From Irpex lacteus (taxonomy: Eukaryota; Basidiomycota; Agaricomycetes; Polyporales; Irpicaceae), in contig MQVO02000063.1 in the NCBI GenBank assembly GCA_001986395.2, positions 27,373 through 91,372 on the forward strand: DNA of 64,000 nucleotides, written 5' to 3'. The position numbers and the translations under genes are program-made. A model generated the notes under the pieces. The model did no database searches. It was given only the letters and a program-made list of their open reading frames with translations, and was not told where the DNA came from. This document shows positions 34,274-47,825 of the stretch, piece by piece; the stretch's first letter is position 1; the number at the start of each line of letters is the position of its first letter.

Positions 34274-36952
34274 CACGAAACACAGATTCACTTTCAAAAT
34301 GGAACACCTAAGTTATATAGAGCCAGGTATAAGTTCTGGTCTGCTCTATATATACTAGGACGCTTGTAGGAAGTAGACCAATACCAAGTGCAGTCTCATC
34401 AAATGCTGCGTATTGCGCGTCATAGAAGGCCGTGCCGTAGTGGTACTGACTCAACGTGTAAGATAGAAGGCAGAGGCTGTAATAATGAACATAAAGAAGT
34501 TGATACATGATTCACAGACAAGCTTTGAGATAACCCAGGAACTTACGTGCAGAAATCGTTCTCACAGCTGCATCGACGGCTGGAATTACTTAGTTGCGTT
34601 TAACATGTCGTCAGATAGTAGCTGTGCACGTACCAGAGATTAGCATACCATCAGTACGATGAAATAATATCCGAGTCTGGCAAACATCGGGAAAATAATC
34701 AGAACGGGAGCTAGTTTTATCTTGCGTTGTGGCGTTGAGAAGCGCTTCCCACGCTTTCGCAGTGTGAGGAAACGAGACCAGACCAGACCAACTTAAACCA
34801 CAATGGATGGCAGTGGGATAGGATGGTAAACTCTCCCCTACGTGGCATATGCAGGTAAAGTATGTCCTTCTCAGCCCATCCTTGCTCACCTCTGTGTGCT
34901 TACCTGCGCTTACGTCCAGTTCTCCTCGATCGCGTCCCGTACGGCGCTTACCACCAACGTCGATATCCTCATTGTATGTCATTGACTCCCGCCATACTGT
35001 CGAGCGGAGCTTTAATCCAGACATCCCAGGCTATTTACGTGGGGACTTCTGAGACAAGGCGAGTTTTCAAACTCTCCCTCGTTCCACTACCTCCGTCTTT
35101 CCCCTCCGCCTCTTGCGTCGTCCGCCCAGCCCCGCGCCCGCCACTCTCAACCGGTGAGTCTTTTGCCCCACAGTGTCCCATAAGCTGACTCTAACACCAG
35201 GGTGAGGCGGCAGACCGATTCCTGTAGTGCGCATGTGCATATATGCGCTGAATCACTGTGAGCTTTACTAGTCACTGCTAGCATGTACTCATAATGACTT
35301 GGACTAATCCTATCCTGTAACGACAGTACGTTCGGCTTCGTGACGACCCCGCGGTGACCACAATGAGCAACGCGATGAGCTTCAGACACTGCAAGGGTTA
35401 AATCTGTGAGTGTCTTCGATTTTCTCGTGCTCAGATCTGTACTTAACAACGGCTCATGTCAATTCTAGCAACGTATTCGCATCTCAGGTTGTACAATCAA
35501 ATGCGCGGCTCCAAAAAACGGTGCGTGAAACCCTGTCCGACAAGCTTGTTCGCCAACGTGCCGAACGGATGGCTGCGCGTGAAAGTTCCGGGCTCGCATA
35601 GGACAGCGTGTACGATTGTGAGTTTATTACGCCGCCTTCACGCCCCGTCGCTCACGGTTGCTCTTCACCTTTGCTAGTGGTGTCTGCCTATCCTCGCCGC
35701 TTGAACTCCTGTACAGTATCTCACTCTGAGAGGCCCTCGCAGTCACGGTGCCTTCACCTCCCTTCTATACCTTATATTCGCTCGCTCTCAGCTTCGCTTT
35801 GCACAACATGGACTCGCCACTGTATCCTTAGCTTACCAGTGCATATGACAATATGATATTTGCATTTGCTTTATGAATTCGGGGTGATCTGAACAGCTGT
35901 ATAGTACCCAGTGCGCAACAACTAGCTAACATAGGATCAGCATGACAATGCATGGTAAAACGTCGCATTATGGCACAGGGTGGTAAAGGCCTGCCACTAT
36001 GAATCAGGGTGATATAGGCCTGCCATAATGGCGAAGGTGATATATCGTGCCAAAGTTATACGATGTCGATGTCACCTTTTCTGCCACTTACCCTCGTTCG
36101 GACCGAGTGATATTGCGAGATGCCCTTTTTATTGCTACTTATAGTTAGGTATATTAAATGTTTTTTTCGCGATGAAAGAGCGATGTCTACCCGGCATTGA
36201 CCGTTATACACAACTTGAAGCGGCCACGTTTACCACCTCTCATCTTATCTTCTCGATGATGCGCGTGTCTCCACATGGCACAAAAGGCAAACGCTATACC
36301 GCCCACTCTGTTTGTCATCTGGAAGTGCTTACCAAAAGCATGGTCAGTGTTCGCACCCTATACTGCGGACATGGCTTCGACGTATCGCAATGCCTGCGTA
36401 TAGGCTACATGAGCGCCGCATATCGGTCTTCTGAACCATATACCTGCTTTACTTGAGCCAAAATATGTGGTGGCGGTCTGACACGCTGTTTGACACGTTG
36501 TCCCCACGCGCATGCCCGCAGAAATGGCTGTTGTCCATTTATTCTTTAACGATTCTGCATGAGGTGAATGGCGATAAGTGGACTCAGGAATGGAGCGTCT
36601 TCGAATACGTACCTCTTTCACAACATGAAGAGACTCCACAACGTGTATTGATCACCGAAAGACGACATTGCATGTGTGGAAGTGATTGATGGTCTGTGCA
36701 TGGCGGGACCCACGGGCAGTGAAAGGCCTGAATTCTAGTAGGCACAGTTGCTAATCGTGGCGCAGCGCGAGACACATTGATGCCATCGCTCAGGAGTACA
36801 GTTTCTTACCTAGTATAACTGGAGTGTTCGGTGCGTAGGTGGGTCAAGTCACTGACCTGAGTCCTGGCACGACTAGTCGCGGACATTGCCGGTGCCAGTG
36901 ACGCATCCACGCTGACGCTCGCACCTCGGGCAAAAGCTGATCAGCGGGCGTC
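34274..36952. other. Long stretch without a supported gene
   Basis: It holds the promoter of copy C (up to about 34550) and scattered short frames. One weak candidate is an exon pair at about 35362-35408 and 35469-35601 (+). With a phase-2 intron it reads NEQRDELQTLQG, then VFASQVVQSNARLQK and LVRQRAERMAARESSG before a stop: a helical, coiled-coil-like tail, but no upstream exon can be joined without a stop. 35975-36060 contains short AT-rich near-repeats (GCCTGCCA words). Confidence 0.35.
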
Positions 36953-37193
36953 CGCCCAAATAGCCCACTGCACACTCAAACACCCTTCCAAGCCCGCATA
37001 CGGCACGTCGGGGAACGTGCTTGTTGTTTGTGAGTCGTTTGGGGGGATCGCCATAGGTATGTGACATGAGTTGGATTACTTATTGAGGGTGGAGAGAGGA
37101 TAGTGCTGATGAATGTTGGGGATGTGGTGGTAGAGGTGTTGGCGAGTTTGATCGTTATAGTATGCGGTGTATCGCTGCGTACAACCTTTGATC
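36953..37193 (+). pseudogene. Fragment of a DUF6593-like gene, S4 (last two exons)
   Basis: It reads QIAHCTLKHPSKPAYGTSG and VVCESFGGIAI, then an intron, then EVLASLIVIV. A few extra bases (ATAGTATGCGG instead of ATGCGG) shift the frame near 37158. Exons 1 and 2 are absent, and no start codon or promoter is recognisable upstream. Confidence 0.8.
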
Positions 37194-39073
37194 TCAACCC
37201 CTCGCTCTTCGACTCCTCGATTTGTACCCTCCACCCTCGTATCCTCCTACTCGAGCTCGATGGTGGTCACCCCACGTCGACGTCGACGTAGAGCGCGAAG
37301 AACATGAACGCGGACGCGAGTCGCTCTCTCTGGCCTCCGCCTGCCAACTCGAACACTCTCCGACTCTCCAATTCTCCAACTTCCGAGCTGTCGCGTGAAC
37401 CCTGGAAGTCGACATCGACCCGAAGAAGCGGAGAAGATGGACGCGTATTCAAGTTGTCCGCAGTACTATCTTTGACCTGCGCCTACCAATCCTCCACTCT
37501 CGGAGCTCGAACTCTCGAACGACCAAACTTCCGGGCTATATGCGCATTGTCGTCGATCTGGAACTGAAGACGACTCCTCACACTTCGTAGCCGCGTTCGA
37601 CTTCAAGTTTGCTGCTGGTACTTACCTTCACGTCACGGTATCCACCCCCGCATCCAATCCGAGTCACTACTAAGAAGACCGAACCAATCCTGGGACTCGG
37701 ACGTAGATGGCCACTGGATCACCTTGCGACCTCCAGCGTTTCTCTGGGCCAATCGATCATCTCCCAGGAACGTCAAAGTCGACGTCCTAGCCGGTGCATT
37801 TAGTCGTCTTTAGCTGGGCTGACCAGGTGTTGCCAGTGGTAACATCGCTAGCTACCATCCCCGATCTAGCTCACTATCATGGACCACAGACCCGATCCCT
37901 CAACGTTCACGTCAGCTCGCGCTTCGTCGGACTGGGCCGTCGCTGTCGTCGTTATCTCCGATTGAAGCCTACTCTTCCGATTCGAGTCCATGCAGTCTCC
38001 GGCCTCCAATCATTGGAGGCCCATGTCGACTCGGAGAGCATGATGCCAGCCTGAGTGCTCTCGATGGCATGCATTCTATAGCAAGCTCAACGATCTGAAA
38101 ACCTCGCTTATCAGACTTCGTCTCTCGTGACTATCGCACCCGAGAACTTGAAGTCTTTGACTTCTTGTTTGTTGGTCACGCCCTCCTCCGTACGAGGCAC
38201 GCCGTCTGACTAGACTTGAACGGGCTATATCCTTCAATTCCGCCAATCTACCAGGGGCGGAACCCGACTCCGATCCGCAGGTTGAACGGATCTCGGACAC
38301 ACTTCAAAGGGAAGTTCAACATCGCCTCTCGTGATCGTACATTCATGCTATCGTTACATACCTACTCGTCCTCATAAATCATTCTCCGAGTAAGATTTGT
38401 ATTTTTGTTCATCATGCACATTTTCCCGTCCATCGCTTTCGTTCGCAACTCCCCCTCTTCAAGTTGTTTTCCATCACGGTCACGCTACACATCACAGCTC
38501 GGCTACTTCGCATCATGCATTAGACTCATTATTTTGTTTCGAGTTCATTCGGATTCTCTTCAGTCTCAAAAGCCTGCGCATCATTGTTCACCATCGTAAT
38601 CCTCTGCTGTATCATAGTCATGCTTATATCTTCAGGCCCCATAACTTGATGACCTCACCAAGCATGCATCATGATTCGCCGTGGTCGTCATCGTCGACCT
38701 GAGTTCTCCGGATATATCATCCATTTGGCAACAAATGACTTATCTACGCGACTGCAATCATGAGGAAAGCCTGCCAGTGAAATGCCATTGCTAAGTACTA
38801 GTAAGTACTGTGAGCTGAAGACACTAGAAGCTTGCGGCCAAATCGAGCACTGCTGAATCATAAAACAACATGTCACGGTAGAAGATACGTAGAGAGCGCA
38901 AATTGCGATAAATGAAGCATGATGCATAATGTATGGCGGAGTGAGAAATGATACAGTACGGGTAGGAAAACGACCATGAAAAATGTCTGGGTCTGGAAAT
39001 TGCAAGCCGGTGAATCATAGAAATTCGGTTTCCTGAACCGACTCTTAGTTCAATGATGAACTGTCTCTCGAAT
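37194..39073. repeat. Duplicated flank of S4; no gene
   Basis: About 38400-38750 resembles 21300-21600 (downstream of S1), which shows that S4 arose with its downstream flank. The part 38820-39073 is the 3' flank of copy D. No coding signal is seen. Confidence 0.45.
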
Positions 39074-41446
39074 CTATCGTGCGTCCATCCCATTAATATG
39101 AGTGATCCGCTTGTACCATTCTAGACCACTGCAAAAAGTAGTGGTGTTGTGGTATCCACCAGAAGATCTAGAGACCCGCCCGATGGTGGAGCGTATCATT
39201 GACCGACTTTTGCCAAGTATCTTAGATCCACGCTGTTTCAACCTGGTATAGGCTCTGTGTAGCGCATGAGGAAAGTCAGCTATTCGTTGCCGCATAGGCC
39301 TGACGGTAGTGTCACAAGAAGAAGTCATGCTTACGCGCGTATCGTGCGGAATATTGTCCCTCCTCTAGGGCTGTTGTCCGCATCGTCGTGGGCTGATCGC
39401 TCGAGACGGCATATCTCTCCTTTCGTCATTTCCTTGGGAGATTGAGCTGTTACAAAAGCAGTTATTAAACAGGTTGAGGTAGTAGAAGCCAATGCCATGA
39501 ACTTACGTTTAGCAGGCTGATGGAAGGCATCGTCCCTGGTGTGCTCTGGATTCGAACATTGCTCATACTCCGCTGTTTGACAGATGCAGTGTAAGGGCAC
39601 CATCCCGTAATCGATGTATTCCTCGTCATTCATTGTGGAAACGGCCTCTGCTCTCAGACTCGTTGAGTGGTGACAGGGAAATTGGATGAAAGCATACACT
39701 CACTCCTCTCTTCCGCCTCACCGCATGTTCTTTGCAAAGGACTCGGACCACAACAAATGCTAGGCAGGCTGGGAGCTTGAGAAGGTGTCCGTACTATTTT
39801 TTCGAAACCCATTTCGTGCCCTTGGGATGTTGGAGGCCGTATATCGGTGCACTCAGACCCGTACTCAGAAGGCGCCTGAAGAGTAATCTATCTTTGAGTT
39901 GTGTACTATTCATACGTGGTTACTGAAACTCACATATGACGCAGTGGAGCTAGTGTCTAGTCTTCCCACTGTTTTTATCCTTTTCTCAGAATCGTGCTCA
40001 GTGTGATATGAGGTGTATGAAGATACCTTTGAACTCATCAACGGTAATGCCAATACTTCGTTCATGGAGAACACTAGACAGTGATTGCGGGATAGGAGCA
40101 TCCTGCCGTATGGTATTCAAATGCAGCTTTGTGAGCCAATGGCTATCGAAGACAAAACTCTGGCCTTACCGCAAATAAAACCTCGATATCCGCATCACTT
40201 GCAAAGGCAATGTCCGCATCGGAGTTCTGTATGGCATGATTTGCTAGTCATGAGTATGGCATATGTACGATGAGCAACATAAGAGCCAAACCTCCAGGAT
40301 GTAATCTAATATGTCATCCACAAGACCTCGCACCTAGGACAGTAATTAGAGTCAGCACTACGGCAGAGAAAACCGATGCATATCACACAGAACACTCACT
40401 GGGACATTGCCAGGGTCCATCTCGATGGAGTAGTCGGCTGAGGAGACGGATGTACCCGCGCTGCCTAGGGAATCGTCGTCTTGATGGTCAGGATCGGACG
40501 GCTCTCCATTCGCAACAATTTTTGTTGGGAGGAGCTTGCGATGCTTGAGCTTGTATATATTGAGGAATATGCATTGGTTCTTCGCAAGCGCTCCCAGGCG
40601 ATTTTCGACTTGTAGATTATCGGAGGGCTCAACATCCGCTGATTCGGGAGGTGATGGGCTTTGGGGACTACTACGCTGTTCGCAGTTGTGATAATCACTA
40701 TATTCCGAAGATAGACTAAAGTTGGCTCCGACAGCGGCCGTTGACTGTGCTCCAATAGTGCCTTCCTGTGTCCGATCAACCCTGCCCAGGAAGGCTCCGA
40801 CGGTCCAAGATGAGGTTTTCATTGTTCCCCTAACGAGAACAAGTTCCTCTTTGGCGATACGGATACCCAACTTGCTGTCGTCGGTAGCATAGGCATACCA
40901 ACTCGCATGATGCTGAAGCATGTATTTCTCGAATGGCGCATTTGGGCCGAACGATGCCTTCGTTGCGTAATCCTTGAGCACCAGATACGCGCCACGGTGA
41001 CTCGTACACTTAAAAGTGTATCCGAATTCCCCTCCCACGACCCCCTGCACGTTTCTAATGGAATAGTCTCAGATTAACGAAGTGTGAACTCGATAACGGA
41101 CGACTTACGCTAATACATGCGCTTTCCTAGTGCGAATTTTGACGCTGTCGCTGCAAAGTGGCCGTGGGTGAAGGAACTTGTCCCTGATCGACCTCAGAGT
41201 CTTGTTGTACTCTATGGGTACAAACCCTTCGGGAACACCAGCGGCGTTGAGCTCGTGATCGGAGTCAACCATTATGTTGAATAGGCTTTTGAAGCCTCCG
41301 TCTTCATCGAAATATCCGACATCCCCGAGTTCTATGCTGCGAATACAGCCGTTGCTGGCCTCTACTGTAGGTTCTGGAAGCCATAGCGGGTGACCATAGC
41401 CGAAAGACTTGAGCTGATCTGCATAGACTGTGGCGGCAAGTCCCAT
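39074..41446 (-). CDS. Copy D of the GHPLW/PEP family, no recognised DNA-binding domain (about 617 aa)
   Basis: Ten exons from right to left: 41446-41109, 41054-40400, 40333-40292, 40226-40170, 40102-40027, 39968-39934, 39875-39704, 39647-39507, 39446-39335 and 39299-39074 (618 codons in frame; the last intron is only about 35 bp). Core: MGLAATVYADQL, GYGHPLWLPEP, LGDVGYFDEDGGFKSLF, YTFKCTSHRGAYLVLKDY, LVRGTMKTSSWTVG, NQCIFLNIYKLKHRKLL, DDILDYILE, SDADIAFASDADIE. The variable tail starts at the phase-0 intron before 39875. It has a Cys/His-rich patch (HCICQTAEYEQCSNPEH) of unknown meaning, and a basic, helical C-terminus (RLKQRGSKILGKSRSM, IRSTIGRVSRSS). Tail and promoter are closest to copy F, so D and F are a recent pair. 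Function unknown. Confidence 0.85.
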
Positions 41447-44085
41447 TACCGTCAGCTTTGAGGAAGAAGCCGGGGTAAAGCTGTGTGCAGTGAGGGGGGG
41501 TCTGAGAGTCTGAGAGAGCGTGAAGGCCGGCTTTACAGGCTGCAGTTTTAAGCAGGGCTATGACAGAAGCTGTACATTGTATCATGGTAGGAAGGTAGGA
41601 ATAGGTGGAAAGAAGAACTGTGTATGCATCAGCCTGAGCGGAGCACGCCGAATGTCATGCGGACCTTGGAAGAAGAATTGCAGAGTACATGAGCTAATAC
41701 GGTCCCTGAGTGTGGCGCAGTAGCAAACATATCATGGCAGTGCATGCAGAGGTAGCACGCACATCAGGCCGCAATGGCCCGGACGGTATGTGTAAACAAC
41801 GCTACAATGGACCTTTGATCTCAACCACGACAAGCATTCAGCGCTTTAAATAAGCATTTTAATGCCGATTACTGCCAGTGAACTCACTGTAACAGTACTA
41901 AACTTCAATATGTTATACCGACTTCGGTACGTACACAGGACATCTGTAAGTTCACGCTCACTTCAGTCCGTTATAACAGATATTTACGCACAGTGACAGG
42001 TACTTTACCGAGTTGACAGCCTGAGGTAACCCGGCGCCGGTCACTGGACTGCATTGGCACATGGAAGAACGTCCAATTTTCAACGATGAAGCTTCGTTTG
42101 TTGCGTGTTGCTGACGGTCCGAATACTCTCAAGTGTGGTCAAGACCCACTAGCGGTACCGGTGAACGTCAAGAAGTTGAAGCGGCTCCGCACATACAATT
42201 GCAAATTCATTGGCTGTGCCAGTATAGACGCTGAATACCTTTAAAGTTTAACCTTGTCCGATCTCCGATCTAGTAGGACAGGACTATCTCAGGCTCTCTT
42301 CCGAGTCGTGTCTCTTTTTTCTGGTCAGCAACCTCAAATATCTCAGTGGTGCAAGGTTACAACAACACCTTTCAGCGTTAGCCACTGCCTACGAAATAGG
42401 TGAGAAACTTCCACGACTTCCGATACGTCTCACGCTTACCCCCCTTGCATCGACTGTGGTTGAGAGTGGGTAGGGCAGATTCAGCGCGATTTGAGTGTGC
42501 TTGTATACCTAGCAGGCTGTCACCTGCCAGACATGATGCATGATGAATCGGTCTGCTCGGTCTCTCCAATTGCTTCAACGCCTCCAAATCAACATCTCGT
42601 TACACAATGAGCGTCGTGGCATCTCTTCATGACCAGAAAGAGGCACGAAATCAGAGTTCTATACGATGAAGTACAACCCGTTAGTCAGGCTAACAAGTAC
42701 CGCAGTGACTCCCTTATTGCAGAATCGAAGTTTGTAGACTTTCTGACGCCATGCCGTGTATACATGCTCTGGGTAAAGCGGTGCGCCGAACCTGAATGGA
42801 TTACCCACAATATAAACACTGTTCGACATTCTTTCCATAAGCTATTCTAGATAGGTTAAAGCGGTTCAGCTCGGTGGACCGTTTCTCTATTGTAGAACGG
42901 AAAGTCACACACACTGTTCGGGAAATGATAGAGGCGTCAGACATGCCCACTGTGCATGCCGAATCACGGCCAGTACACCTTTTCATCAGTTTTATCTTGT
43001 TCTAGCTCCTAGTAATACGCTAATAACTGCCAAATGCGCAGCTTTATGGGAATCAGGAGATACCAAACACAATCAGCTAAAGTCGCTGCAACGGCCACAG
43101 CGACTCTCACGCGTACGTTCTTTGACTCATTCCACATATCGTCTGAGGCTCATTCCACATATCTTCTGAGGCTCATTCATCAGCTTTCTGATGCCCCGTT
43201 AGTATAAAGTTCGCCTTGCATTCTATACCGAAACCGCATGGTGTTCCATGTATGGAAGTAACCCATCCTGGTATGTTTTGCATTGCCTTACATATCGTCT
43301 GGAACTCATATATCAGCTTCCTGATATCCATTACCACTGCCTCTTCCTTGTACTCTATACATAGAGTCAATGCCGCTATCGCATGGCTTTCCAACAAGCA
43401 ATTGATACAGCATCAAGTGCGACTGTACTTCCCACAGGTCTTCCACTTATGGGTCTGTATGCGTCAATAGAAGGCCGGGGCTATTATAATTCCATACGCT
43501 GGTGGGGCACAAGGTGAAAGGGACTACGTTCACAAAGAAGACAATGTTTGGAGGTTATTCTATATCGCCAAACCAGACAATCGCGAATGCGAAAAGGGGG
43601 CGATACTCCACAAAGTTCCATTAGGCTCGATACGGAAATACTTGAAGTCTTTCCATGAAATATCCCCTCAACCTTGGCGTCTTTTCGAGTAAAATGAGTA
43701 CGCCGACGTAAATGGGAGCAGAATGTGAGTCATATAATATGGCGATACTCACTCAACTGCTCACGTTTTGATTCTCGAGCACTGGAATCTGTACACGGCG
43801 CATGCAGAATTATCTCGTAGCAGCAGTACTTGCTATCGGAATGTCGTTTCTGAGTTCCAACTTTAAACCTATCTCGAGGTTCTAAGTTCCAACATCTGTC
43901 TCTGGTGCGTTGAGTTTGGGTAGTTTTACACATCCATCGCATCCCATTCCAAATATTCACACGCCGTTGTACATCGCATAACGCGCAGCCATTCTAGTAA
44001 GACTCTCATTGAAGCTGGCCACCCCCCCCCCTCCCCCACTGGCACCCCACCCTTCCCTTTCCCAAACCGACTTCCTCACTTCCCC
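41447..44085. other. Long stretch without a supported gene
   Basis: 41447-41700 is the 5' flank of copy D, similar to the 5' flank of copy F (56840-57000; shared GGAAAGAAGA). 43127-43178 has a 23-bp unit CATTCCACATATCGTCTGAG(GCT) in tandem, about 2.2 copies. A C-rich tract (44021-44041) lies before copy E. The remaining frames are short and have no protein character. Confidence 0.4.
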
Positions 44086-45786
44086 ATGGGCATCGCTGCG
44101 ACCATCTATGCTGAACAGCTCTCTACGTATGGATACGGTCACCCGTTATGGTTTCCAGAACCTGCAGAAGAGAAAGGTCGCGCTCGCGAGATAGAGCTCG
44201 GCGACGTAGGGTACTTTGACGAAGATGGCGGCTTCAAAAGCTTATTCAACATCACCGTTGACTCTACTCACGAGCTCAATGCCGGAGGTGTTCCTGAAGG
44301 GTTCGAACCTGTGGAATTTAATGACCGCCTGCGATCTGTGAGGGATGGTTATCTCCAACCTCGTCCCTATTGCAGCGAAAGCGTCAAGGCACGCGCAGTA
44401 GAAGCACACGCATCGGCGTAGGTCATCAGAACTGAACGAGATGCACCTTGCTGATACACCGCTATCATAGAAATGTAGGTGCGATTGTCGAAGCAGAGCT
44501 CTCGTATACCTTCGATTGTACAAGTCATCGCGGCGCATTTCTTCTTCTGAACGACCACGCAACAAAAGCCTCTCTTGGCCCTAATGGTCCCTTTGAGGAG
44601 TATATGCTACGCCACCACGCAAACTGGTATGCCTTTGTAACCGATCACCAAAAATACGGCATCCGCTGTGCCAAAGAGGACCTCGTTCTCGTTAGAGGGA
44701 CGATGAAGACCACCTCTTGGATTGTCGGAGCGTTCTTGGGCAAGACTGACAGTGCTCATACAATCACCATTGGCGCACAGGCTTCGACTGCAGCCAGCGC
44801 TAAGCTTAGTCTTTCATCCGGACACAGCGAGTTGCATAACTGCGAGCAGCGTAGCGGTCCACTCTCGCTATCACAGACTCCGAAGGACACCACCGCACTA
44901 TATCCAGATGAAAAGGTAGACAGCGGTGGTGCTGTTGCGAGAAATCAGTGTATCTTCCTGAACATATACAAGCTCAAACATCGCAAATTCTTACCGACTA
45001 AAGTGATCGCAAATGGAAAACCAGCGTCCTTCGATGATCAAGACGACGACTTTTCAGACAGGGGAACCAATGCATCGGTATCTTCCGCCGAATATTCTAT
45101 CGAGATGGAGCCAGAACGCATTTCTGTGAGCGATGACGGCAACTATCATCAGGTTGAATACTGATCTGCTTTACCGTATTCACGCAGCCACGAAGTTATC
45201 TAAATGACATATTAGACTACATACTTGAGGTTTGATCCCATGTTGATGTTCATCTACTTCAAATTACGTGCTTACTCAATCATGACGACAGCATTCTGAC
45301 GCAGAGGTGGCAATTGCTAGTGATGCAGATGTCGAATTTCTGTTCCCCGTGAGCGTTCCTATCCCCTCCGTAAAACGGCCAGCCACTCATTTCTTACACA
45401 GGATGCTCCCATTCCTTTATCTGTTTCTAGTGCTCTTCGTGAGCGGAGTACACGTATTATAATCGACAGCTCGAAAGGTATTATGGTTCTCTCGTCATCT
45501 CTCAAATATTAATATATGTCGTGTCGAACGTGTTTGTATTAGTGGGGAAACTAGCTACCGGCCCAGACTTTTTAACGGTGAGAACCAACAAATTTTGATA
45601 TCAGAGTCAGTTTCTGACCAGACACTCACAATCTCTCAGACCAACCCCCATGTGCCCGAACATGAAGATTATGTATGGCGTCCCGCGAAAGCGATACAAA
45701 CTAAGCAGCGGCCGCAGAGCTTGATCGGGACTCTGCTGGCAAGGGCACGTGCGAAGATGGCTGGAGAGCGGAACATTGCGCACTGA
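44086..45786 (+). CDS. Copy E of the GHPLW/PEP family, short tail (about 447 aa)
   Basis: Seven exons: 44086-44417, 44471-45125, 45188-45229, 45292-45348, 45402-45477, 45543-45577 and 45640-45786 (448 codons in frame). Core: MGIAATIYAEQL, GYGHPLWFPEP, LGDVGYFDEDGGFKSLF, YTFDCTSHRGAFLLLNDH, LVRGTMKTTSWIVG, NQCIFLNIYKLKHRKFL, DILDYILE, SDAEVAIASDADVEFLF and PIPLSVSSALRERS. The tail after the phase-0 intron is only about 48 residues (EHEDYVWRP, then SLIGTLLARARAKMAG), a basic helix and nothing resembling a DNA-binding fold. This is the nearest thing in the window to the bare core. The exon sizes match D exactly in exons 2 to 4 and 6. Confidence 0.85.
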
Positions 45787-46821
45787 TGCGCTACACCGCT
45801 TGAGGATGGTCGACGGAGTATCGTCGACAGGAAAATAGGTAGTTAGCGATGGAGGCCTTACTTATAATATACTATCAAGGACTCGAAGGTGATAACGTTT
45901 GGGCCAGACGATCGTGGCTCCTTGAAAAATTGGGAAAACAGCGGGACTAGTCATCTACGATGTCGAGTGCCTCGAGAGAGATTAGTGCTATAAGTGGTTC
46001 AAGCGGGACTAGCCATTCGAGTATGAGTAGTGTGTCTGGACTCTGCAGCACTGGCAGCTCTTTCTGTCGGTAATGGAGAGTTCAATCGAGTATTCTTATT
46101 CGAGAATCCAGAATCCAGCCATGACTAGAAGTTGCTTTTCATCCACAGTGACTAGCATTATTGAGTACAGTAGCTACTGCCAGTGACGCACAACTGTTAT
46201 AGAGCGTGTATCGGCGACTTTCTTGTATTTACATACTATACGCTCTTTCAGTCCTTTCTTACCCCTCTCAATGCCCTTATACGGGAATTCTGCACTGCTC
46301 GCCCCGCCAGCCTTCACCACTGAGTCGACTTGAGTATACTGGTTGAGCACCCTATCAGTCGCCGGCCATGTTACCAACGAGCCGTCCGCACCGGGTAGTA
46401 GCACCAGGGTGGCATCCGGTAGGACATGAACATCTCCGAGGATTGGAAAGCGACGTGGTCGCCGTGGGTTGCAACGTAAGTCGAGGTACAAGTCATATAC
46501 GCTAGAACATGGCGGCTTGTGGACTTGATAGTGATCATGATGAACCCGGAACAAGGCAGACCAGCAACTACCGCATGTCTGCGTCCGCATGCAAAGTTGT
46601 CATTCGTCTCTTGAGCCAGATCTCTTTGTACTATAGGAGAAGGCGGCGAGAGATGGAAGATGGGCCGAATGAAGCAGATCAGAAGCGCCAAGAATGTTGC
46701 GTCCAACGGTGGGGTTTGTTCTTAGTGTCTGACGTCCGACTCGTCATGTTGCAGGTTCTCCTAGATTCCATAGAGTTGGAGTTTGAGAGTCGATGGAACG
46801 TCGAAGAGCGAGGGCTTGAGA
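45787..46821. other. Intergenic, one weak minus-strand frame
   Basis: The minus frame 46590-46174 reads, in part, FPILGDVHVLPDATLVLLPG and ADGSLVTWPATDRVL, which looks somewhat protein-like, but there are no homologues I recognise and no clear exon partners. Otherwise nothing is seen. Confidence 0.3.
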
Positions 46822-47825
46822 TCATAGGTTATACGCAGCGATACACCGCATAACGATCAAACTCGCCAGCACCTCTACATCCCCAATAGAATTATCAGCA
46901 CTACCCTTCAACACAATCCCCACTCCCTCTCCGTGACTCGGAGAGTTCACTCCCCCTCACGAGAGTTCGAACTCTCCTCTCACGACTCGGAGAGTCCACT
47001 CCCCTCAAGAGGGCCCTCAAGAAAGTTCAATTATAATAAGACTTACCAACAACAATACCCCCACGCGCCTCACAAACAACAAGCACGTTCCCCGACGTTC
47101 CGTATGCGGGCTTGGAGGGGTGTTTGAGTGTGTAGTGGGCGATTTGGGTGGATTGGGCGGTGAGGAGCTGTGAGGTGGGGGTGTTAGTTGGTGATGGAGA
47201 AGGAGGGGAAGAGGTAGGAGGGGTGGTACCGGTGGAGAGGGAGAGGGAGAGGGGGATGGGAAGGGGAAGGAGGCGTATACTCACAGTCCACTCATGCCCC
47301 TCGACTCCCCGATACACCCAGCGATACTCTTCGCCGTCTGACGCTCTAAACTTCCTCGAGAGCGACCTACACACCGTGCCACACCCACATGAGCTCCTCC
47401 TGCACGATACAACACACAAACACCCTAAACCGTAAACCACTCACCCGCTAAAAAGCGACGTCTTACGCAACCACGTCCCCATCCCCAAACTCTCCCTCCT
47501 CGCCTTAGTAGAGAACGTAACACTCCCAAGACTCAACGCACCCCTCGAGCCGCCAAACTCGAGGGTTACGCTCGGTTCGGTGGGTTGGGCGTAATTTGAG
47601 AGGCGGCGCGTGTTTGGTGGGTGGTGAGAGTGGGAGAGAGGGGAGGAACGGCTTGGGGTGGAGGAGATCGTTATTGTGAGGGGTTGCTGAGATGTGGCAG
47701 ATGAGGGAGGAGAGGAGGAGGAGGAGACGTGTGAGGAACAAACGGTCATAGATATCATCGTACTCAGTATCAGAGAGCTGACCAGTCCTATCTTCAAGAA
47801 AATACGGTAACGCGCGGTTCAGCAT
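46822..47825 (-). pseudogene. DUF6593-like copy S3, frameshifted early in exon 1
   Basis: Mirror image of S1. The ATG is at 47825, with MLNRALPYFLEDRTGQL, then a frame slip near 47725-47740, where RLFLHVSS of S1 becomes RLFLTRLL. The conserved frame resumes with TSQQPLTITISSTP, LEFGGSRGALSLGSV and TWLRKTSLFSG. Later exons (RWVYRGVEGHEWT, HYTLKHPSKPAYGTSG, EVLASLIVMRCIAAYNL) are intact, ending in the TGA at 46824-46822. The lesion is at a different place from that in S2, so the two breaks are independent. Confidence 0.75.

Noticed and set aside
36172..36456. Plus-strand frame starting MKERCLPGIDRY
   Set aside because: Single short frame without homologue, neighbour exon or domain; amino-acid pattern looks random.
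37194..38400. Array of short plus-strand frames after S4
   Set aside because: Region aligns with the non-coding flank of S1 and no frame is shared between the two copies.
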